DNA of 46,609 bases from Bryobacteraceae bacterium (lineage in GTDB: Bacteria > Acidobacteriota > Terriglobia > Bryobacterales > Bryobacteraceae): positions 1 to 46,609 of the forward strand of contig JAIEMJ010000039.1 in assembly GCA_019752335.1 (NCBI GenBank), written 5' to 3'. Each line of letters opens with the position of its first letter. Within the stretch, counting starts at the first letter, position 1. Both the position numbers and the translations under genes were made by a program. Positions 42,075 through 46,609 of this stretch are shown here, piece after piece. The notes beneath the pieces were generated by a model, which saw only the letters and a list, made by a program, of their open reading frames with translations, was not told where the DNA came from and made no database searches.

Positions 42075-43010
42075 TTAGCTCTGCGTCTCGCCCTCAGGCG
42101 GAGTCTGCATCGGAGGAACCTGTACGGGAGCCACCTGGACCGGCGGAACCTGGACCGGAGGAATCTGCACCGCGCCAGACTCATTGCTCGCCTGCGGCAT
42201 TGCTTCGCGAGCGGCCTGCGGCGGACGCTGGCCATCACGCGGAGCACCGTCACGCGGACCACCGTCACGCGGACCGCGATCCGGACGGCGATCACCATCA
42301 CGGCCACCCTCACGGGGACCACCCTCACGGCGAGGCGAACGCGGACGCGGCTCCGGATCATTCCGCAAGCTGCGCTTACCGGGATGCTCCAGAATCTCGC
42401 CCTTATACACCCAGGTCTTCACACCGATTACGCCATAGGTCGTATGGGCCTCGGCGAAGCCATAATCAATGTCCGCACGCAGCGTGTGCAGCGGCAACTG
42501 GCCATGCAAATACCATTCCGTGCGGGCGATTTCCGCGCCATTCAAACGGCCTGACACGCGCACCTTGATGCCCTTGCAGCCAAAGCGCTGCGCGGAATCA
42601 ACCGCCTTGCGCATCGCGCGGCGGAATGCCACGCGCTTTTCGAGCTGCAACGCGATCGACTCGGCCACCAACTGCGCATCGAGCTCTGGCTTGTGGACTT
42701 CCTGGATGTCGATAAAGACTTCGCGCTGCGTCTTCTTGGCGAGTTCGCCCTTCAGCTTCTCGATCTCGGCGCCCTTGCGCCCGATGATGATACCGGGACG
42801 CGAAGTGCGAATCGTGATCCGCAGCTTGTTGCCGGGACGATCCACTTCGATCGAGCTCACGCCCGCTTGCTTCAACCGCTCCATGAGCGACTTCTTCAGT
42901 TCGATGTCCTCGAACAACAGCTTGGCGTAGTCGTGCTTGGCGAACCACCGCGAACGCCAGGTCTTGGTGACCCCTAGCCGGAAGCCAAAAGGATGGACTT
43001 TTTGACCCAT
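42075..43010 (-). CDS. rpsC: 30S ribosomal protein S3 with long low-complexity C-terminal tail
   Basis: A 311-residue protein; S3 is usually 210-240. The core is standard: [20 protein letters not shown], a KH domain with the GRKG loop ([20 protein letters not shown]), and [44 protein letters not shown]. After about residue 212 comes an Arg/Asp/Gly/Pro-rich stretch ([17 protein letters not shown]) and then repeated PPVQV units ([20 protein letters not shown]). The tail would project from the mRNA entry side of the head. Its repeats are encoded by DNA repeats near 42100-42320, so it probably grew by slippage. Confidence 0.96.
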   Translation of the reverse strand: MGQKVHPFGFRLGVTKTWRSRWFAKHDYAKLLFEDIELKKSLMERLKQAGVSSIEVDRPGNKLRITIRTSRPGIIIGRKGAEIEKLKGELAKKTQREVFIDIQEVHKPELDAQLVAESIALQLEKRVAFRRAMRKAVDSAQRFGCKGIKVRVSGRLNGAEIARTEWYLHGQLPLHTLRADIDYGFAEAHTTYGVIGVKTWVYKGEILEHPGKRSLRNDPEPRPRSPRREGGPREGGRDGDRRPDRGPRDGGPRDGAPRDGQRPPQAAREAMPQASNESGAVQIPPVQVPPVQVAPVQVPPMQTPPEGETQS

Positions 43011-43014
43011 GCGC

Positions 43015-43353
43015 TTACTCTTTCTCCTTGACCTTCACCACGATGTGCGACGTGCGGCGCTGGTAGCGGTAGGCACGGCCCATCGGGGCGGGACGGACAC
43101 GCTTCTGGCGCGGACCCTCATTCACGTAGGCTTCCGACACCATCAACTTATCGACATCCACGTTGTCGTTCTTGTTTCCCGCGTTCGCGATCGCCGAGTT
43201 GAGGACCTTCTCAACCGCCGGCGCGATGCGCTTATTCACCGTGCGCAGAATCACGCGGGCATCGCCCGCGCGCTTTCCGCGAATCATATCGATCACGAGG
43301 CGCGCCTTCTGCGCGGACACCCGGACGAATCTGGCTTCAGCTTTGGCTTCCAT
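43015..43353 (-). CDS. rplV: 50S ribosomal protein L22
   Basis: A 112-residue protein with [35 protein letters not shown] and the extended hairpin tip ([32 protein letters not shown]) that lines the exit tunnel and is a known macrolide site. It ends five bases before rpsC starts. Confidence 0.96.
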   Translation of the reverse strand: MEAKAEARFVRVSAQKARLVIDMIRGKRAGDARVILRTVNKRIAPAVEKVLNSAIANAGNKNDNVDVDKLMVSEAYVNEGPRQKRVRPAPMGRAYRYQRRTSHIVVKVKEKE

Positions 43354-43364
43354 CTCGCGATCCT

Positions 43365-43643
43365 TTATTTGCCTTTTTCCGAACTCTTGGCGGCGTGACC
43401 CTTAAACGTGCGGGTCGGCGAAAACTCGCCCAGCTTGTGCCCCACCATGTTTTCCGTCACGTACACCGGAATGAACTTCTTGCCGTTGTGTACGGCCAGC
43501 GTGTGCCCGATAAACTGGGGCGTGATCGTCGACCGGCGCGACCAAGTCTTGATCACCTTCTTCTCGTTCCGCGCATCCATCGCAGTGACTTTCGCCACCA
43601 CATGGGTATCGGTAAAAGGTCCTTTTTTGAGTGAACGGCCCAT
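43365..43643 (-). CDS. rpsS: 30S ribosomal protein S19
   Basis: A 92-residue protein: [19 protein letters not shown], then [52 protein letters not shown]. Complete; it pairs with S13 in the head. It lies 17 bases after rplB. Confidence 0.97.
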   Translation of the reverse strand: MGRSLKKGPFTDTHVVAKVTAMDARNEKKVIKTWSRRSTITPQFIGHTLAVHNGKKFIPVYVTENMVGHKLGEFSPTRTFKGHAAKSSEKGK

Positions 43644-43660
43644 CTAGATCCTCTCGCGTC

Positions 43661-44488
43661 CTACTTCTTCTGCCGGCGCTGAACAATCATGTTGTCCGTG
43701 CGCTTGTTATTCCGCGTCTTGAAGCCGCGCGTCGGCTGGCCCCACGGCGTCACCGGGTGACGGCCACCCGAGGTGCGGCCTTCGCCACCACCGTGCGGGT
43801 GATCCACCGGGTTCATCGACACACCGCGATTGTGCGGCTTCTTACCCATGTGGCGCTTACGTCCGGCCTTGCCAAGCGACACGTTCTCGTGATCCGTATT
43901 GCCCACTTGCCCAATCGTCGCCACGCAATCCACGCTCACCTTGCGGACTTCGCCCGAAGGCAGCTTTACGAGCGCCCACTCGGTTTCGCGCGAAATTAAC
44001 TGCGCCGCGCCACCCGCCGTGCGCACCATCTGGGCGCCCTTACCGGGGCGCAGTTCGACGGCGTGAATCGTCGTACCAGCCGGGATATTCTTGATCGGCA
44101 ACGCATTGCCCACCAGAATGTCGGCCGTCGGACCGGAGAGCAACATCTGCCCCACTTCAAGGCCCACCGGAGCCAGGATGTAGCGCTTCTCGCCGTCCGT
44201 GTAGTGCAACAGTGCGATACGCGCCGTGCGGTTCGGATCGTACTCGATCGTGGCCACCTTGGCCGGCACGCCGTGCTTATCGCGCTTGAAATCGATGATG
44301 CGGTAGCTCTTCTTCGCGCCACCGCCGCGGAAACGCGACGAAATCTGGCCGTAGCTGTTGCGGCCGCCCGAACGAACCTTACCCGAGGTGAGCGAGCGCT
44401 CCGGCTTCTGCCGGGTAATGTCCGTGCGCACGTCCACGGATTGGAAACGGCGCGTCGGAGTAGTGGGTTTAAAAGTCTTGATCGGCAT
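43661..44488 (-). CDS. rplB: 50S ribosomal protein L2
   Basis: A 275-residue protein. It starts [19 protein letters not shown] and has [44 protein letters not shown]. The conserved peptidyl-transferase-associated histidine region reads [25 protein letters not shown]. Full length. It follows rplW after four bases. Confidence 0.98.
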   Translation of the reverse strand: MPIKTFKPTTPTRRFQSVDVRTDITRQKPERSLTSGKVRSGGRNSYGQISSRFRGGGAKKSYRIIDFKRDKHGVPAKVATIEYDPNRTARIALLHYTDGEKRYILAPVGLEVGQMLLSGPTADILVGNALPIKNIPAGTTIHAVELRPGKGAQMVRTAGGAAQLISRETEWALVKLPSGEVRKVSVDCVATIGQVGNTDHENVSLGKAGRKRHMGKKPHNRGVSMNPVDHPHGGGEGRTSGGRHPVTPWGQPTRGFKTRNNKRTDNMIVQRRQKK

Positions 44489-44492
44489 CGCT

Positions 44493-44780
44493 CTAGATCT
44501 CCACGAACTCAGGCATCTTCTGCCCGGCCTTCAACTTCACGTAGGCCTTCTTCCAGGCGGGACGGTAGCCGGCGAAACGGCCGCGACGGCGCAGCTTGCC
44601 GTCAAACATCGCCGTCCTGACCTCTTCTACCTTCACGTTGAAGAGCTTCTGCACGGCTTCCTTCACCTGAGTCTTGGTGGCCGCCGGATTCACTTCGAAC
44701 ACCAGCGTGTTCTCGGTTTCCTTTTTGCCGACCGCCTTCTCGGTGATGATCGGACGCGAAATCACTTCGTACATGTTCAT
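44493..44780 (-). CDS. rplW: 50S ribosomal protein L23
   Basis: A 95-residue protein, [20 protein letters not shown], with [65 protein letters not shown]. It is the docking site for trigger factor and SRP at the tunnel exit. Gap to rplD is two bases. Confidence 0.96.
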   Translation of the reverse strand: MNMYEVISRPIITEKAVGKKETENTLVFEVNPAATKTQVKEAVQKLFNVKVEEVRTAMFDGKLRRRGRFAGYRPAWKKAYVKLKAGQKMPEFVEI

Positions 44781-44782
44781 GG

Positions 44783-45406
44783 TTACTTCAACGCCTCCGA
44801 CAATTTCTCGGCCACGGCCTTCGAAAGGAACACATGTTTGTGGCCCAACAGATCGTACGTCGTCAGATCTTTGCTCGCCACCAGCTTCACACCCACCAGG
44901 TTGCGCGAACCCAGCTCCAAATTGCGCGACGCCGTGTTGTCCACGAGTAACGCCGTCTTGGTCGCGGTGAGCGTATCGAGCGCCGTGCGCACCAACTTGG
45001 CCTTCGGCTCAGTGATCGCAAACTGATCGACGATCTTGAGTTCGCCACTCGCGAGCTTCGCCGACAAGGCCGACCGCAACGCGCCCAGCAACATCTTCTT
45101 CGGCAACCGGTAGCTATAGTCGCGCGGTTGCGGACCATGCGTCGTGCCGCCATGGCGCCACAAGGGCGACCGGATCGAGCCCGTACGCGCGCGGCCCGTG
45201 CCCTTCTGTTTCCACAACTTCTTGCCCGAACCAGCCACTTCGTGGCGCGTCTTCGTCGCCGCGTTACCGCCGCGCTGGCCCGCCATGTAGTTGCGGACCG
45301 ACTCATAGATCAGGTTCTGGTTGACGTCAGCGCCAAAGACGGCATCCGCCAACTCGAGCTCGCCAACCTTTTGATTCTGGAGATTAATTACGTCTACTTT
45401 CGGCAT
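44783..45406 (-). CDS. rplD: 50S ribosomal protein L4
   Basis: A 207-residue protein. The tunnel-lining arm is GNAATKTRHEVAGSGKKLWKQKGTGRARTGSIRSPLWRHGGTTHGPQPRDYSYRLPKK. The C-terminal domain (NLELGSRNLVGVKLVASKDLTTYDLLGHKHVFLSKAVAEKLSEAL) is complete. In enterobacteria L4 also represses the S10 operon; I do not see that leader here. GGAG precedes the ATG. Confidence 0.96.
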   Translation of the reverse strand: MPKVDVINLQNQKVGELELADAVFGADVNQNLIYESVRNYMAGQRGGNAATKTRHEVAGSGKKLWKQKGTGRARTGSIRSPLWRHGGTTHGPQPRDYSYRLPKKMLLGALRSALSAKLASGELKIVDQFAITEPKAKLVRTALDTLTATKTALLVDNTASRNLELGSRNLVGVKLVASKDLTTYDLLGHKHVFLSKAVAEKLSEALK

Positions 45407-45416
45407 GGGAGGTCTC

Positions 45417-46049
45417 CTACCGGCTCGCGCGGCGCAACAAGATGTAGCTGCCGTTCGGGCCAGGCACCGCTCCCTTCACGAGTAAAATATTGTCTTCCGT
45501 ATCCACTTCGACGATTTCGAGGTTCTTCACCGTCACGCGGTCGGAACCCATGCGGCCACCCATACGGGTACCGGGGAAAACGCGGGAAGGGAAACTCGAG
45601 GCGCCAATCGAACCCGGGGCACGATGAAACATCGAACCGTGCGTCGCGTCGCCACCACGGAAGTGATGACGCTTCACGACACCAGCGAAGCCGCGGCCCT
45701 TGGGCATGCCAATCACGTCCAGCTTATCGGTGGGCTTAAACTCACCGGCCAGGACGCGGTCGCCCACCTTGAGGTCGGCATCACCCGGCCGCAAGCGGAA
45801 TTCGCGCATGTACTTCACACCCTCGGCGCTCGACTTGCTCAAATGGCCCGCCGTCGGCTTGTTCGTCTTGTTCTTCTTGACGAATTCCACCAGACCCAAC
45901 TGCACCGCGCTATAGCCATCCGTGGTCGGCGTCTTCCGCTGCGTTACCACACAAGGGCCCGCCTTCACTAGCGTCACGGGGACAACGTTCCCCTCAGCCG
46001 TGAAGACTTGCGTCATGCCGATTTTTTTCCCAATGATCCCTGGGCTCAT
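45417..46049 (-). CDS. rplC: 50S ribosomal protein L3
   Basis: A 210-residue protein beginning [20 protein letters not shown]. The central loop reads [60 protein letters not shown], with the site of methylation found in many L3 proteins. It lies 92 bases after rpsJ; this gap can form a six-pair stem (46088-46093 with 46123-46128), of unclear meaning. Confidence 0.97.
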   Translation of the reverse strand: MSPGIIGKKIGMTQVFTAEGNVVPVTLVKAGPCVVTQRKTPTTDGYSAVQLGLVEFVKKNKTNKPTAGHLSKSSAEGVKYMREFRLRPGDADLKVGDRVLAGEFKPTDKLDVIGMPKGRGFAGVVKRHHFRGGDATHGSMFHRAPGSIGASSFPSRVFPGTRMGGRMGSDRVTVKNLEIVEVDTEDNILLVKGAVPGPNGSYILLRRASR

Positions 46050-46141
46050 ATTTCCTCAGCTTCTTCTACTTCCCAAAATTCCATCCAGCAGGGGCATCGC
46101 AGCCAAGCAGCCAGCGAGCGGTCCCTGCGCCTGCAGAAAAA

Positions 46142-46462
46142 CTACTTCTTCCCGAAGGCCTTAATTTCGACGTCCACGCCGGCCGGCAGGTCGAGCTTCA
46201 TCAGCGCGTCCACCGTCTCCTGCGTCGGTTCGAGAATGTCGAGCAGACGCTTGTGCGTCCGGATCTCGAACTGCTCGCGGGACTTCTTATCCGTATGCGG
46301 CGAACGATTCACCGTATACCGGTTCCGAATCGTGGGCAGCGGTATCGGACCCGCGATCGTCGCGCCAGTGCGCTTGGCGGTATCGACAATCTCGCCCGTC
46401 GACTGGTCGAGGACCCGATAGTCGTAAGCCTTTAAGCGAATCCGAATGCGTTCTTTATTCAT
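46142..46462 (-). CDS. rpsJ: 30S ribosomal protein S10
   Basis: A 106-residue protein ([20 protein letters not shown]), with [46 protein letters not shown] and the [21 protein letters not shown] end. The ATG at 46462 has GAGA upstream. A TTG 12 bases earlier is possible but unneeded. S10 is also NusE in antitermination. It is the first gene after tuf. Confidence 0.97.
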   Translation of the reverse strand: MNKERIRIRLKAYDYRVLDQSTGEIVDTAKRTGATIAGPIPLPTIRNRYTVNRSPHTDKKSREQFEIRTHKRLLDILEPTQETVDALMKLDLPAGVDVEIKAFGKK

Positions 46463-46480
46463 GGCTTCTCTCAAACGAAA

Positions 46481-46505
46481 GGCCGGAGATTGAACATCTC
46501 CGGCC
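46481..46505 (-). terminator. Hairpin between tuf and rpsJ
   Basis: Bases 46481-46490 and 46496-46505 form a perfect ten-pair stem around a five-base loop. On the minus strand it is followed directly by TTTCGTTT. It looks like a factor-independent terminator or attenuator after tuf. The whole gap between tuf and rpsJ is only 54 bases, so a separate S10 promoter could only sit upstream of or inside the hairpin; read-through from tuf is likely. Confidence 0.75.
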
Positions 46506-46516
46506 CACGAACACCT

Positions 46517-46609
46517 TTAAGCTACGATCTCCGACACGGTACCCGCGCCCACGGTACGGCCGCCTTCGCGAATCGCGAAGCGCAGACCCTTGTCCATGGC
46601 CACCGGCGT
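46517..46609 (-). CDS. tuf: Elongation factor Tu, C-terminal 30 residues only
   Basis: The frame runs off the right edge of the window. The visible part is [20 protein letters not shown] followed by [10 protein letters not shown] and a TAA stop at 46517-46519. This is the conserved C-terminal beta-barrel end of EF-Tu (domain 3). tuf just upstream of rpsJ is the usual str-S10 order. Confidence 0.95.
   Translation of the reverse strand, partial: TPVAMDKGLRFAIREGGRTVGAGTVSEIVA

Noticed and set aside
46050-46141. Gap between rpsJ and rplC as a ribosomal-protein leader
   Set aside because: Only a six-pair stem with a large loop; no similarity to a known L4-binding leader can be shown by eye.

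Overview
The window comes from a GC-rich Gram-negative bacterium, most likely an Acidobacteriota member of the Solibacter/Bryobacter type. This is inferred from gene content: a TonB receptor with a carboxypeptidase-regulatory-like N-terminus, a large secreted zinc metalloprotease of the DUF5117/DUF5118 kind, a ThuA-like secreted protein, a C-terminal PD40 propeller of the kind fused to winged-helix regulators, many REP-like repeats, and a complete S10-spc-alpha ribosomal cluster. No rRNA or tRNA gene and no CRISPR array was seen.

Left part (1-7254): the 3' end of a propeller protein that carries a one-base frameshift, a TonB-dependent receptor, and on opposite strands an M1-type and an M20-type peptidase, both exported. 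An inverted pair of REP-like hairpins sits between the convergent receptor and M1 genes.

Accessory stretch (7255-9973): a perfect 34-bp inverted repeat, a VapBC-like toxin-antitoxin pair whose PIN toxin is truncated, and a lower-GC gene for a putative HEPN (R-x4-H) protein that begins exactly where the toxin is cut off. About 540 bases after it hold no gene I can support.

Housekeeping stretch (9974-14382): a CpsB-type PHP phosphatase, two small membrane/envelope proteins, RecX, a DinB-fold protein, and an exported protein made of four ~127-residue repeats in an A-B-A-B order. Next to that gene (14383-15383) lies a REP/RAYT locus: several copies of one REP sequence, a REPIN-like hairpin, four tandem 16-mers, two decayed Y1 transposase genes in opposite orientation, and a fragment copied from the A-type repeat of the neighbouring gene.

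Metabolic run (15368-25104, all minus strand): short-chain dehydrogenase, cupin dioxygenase-like protein, aminotransferase, FAD/Fe-S 2-hydroxyacid-type dehydrogenase and a dicarboxylate-type permease, tightly overlapped, followed downstream by a secreted metalloprotease and an NAD-binding epimerase-like protein. The first five look like one catabolic operon for a small hydroxy- or keto-acid.

Motility and lipid genes (25152-30350): a ThuA-like protein, motB and motA behind a textbook sigma-28 promoter (TAAA-N15-GCCGATAA), and a three-module acyl-activating enzyme/acyl carrier/acyltransferase fusion.

Right part (30436-46609, all minus strand): rplQ, rpoA, rpsD, rpsK, rpsM, rpmJ, a diverged infA, map, adk, secY, then the spc and S10 ribosomal genes back to rpsJ and the 3' end of tuf. 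Transcription runs from tuf at the right edge to a strong hairpin after rplQ. Oddities here are the diverged IF-1 with a TTG start overlapping map, a TTG-started adenylate kinase with an N-terminal extension, and a long low-complexity tail on ribosomal protein S3.
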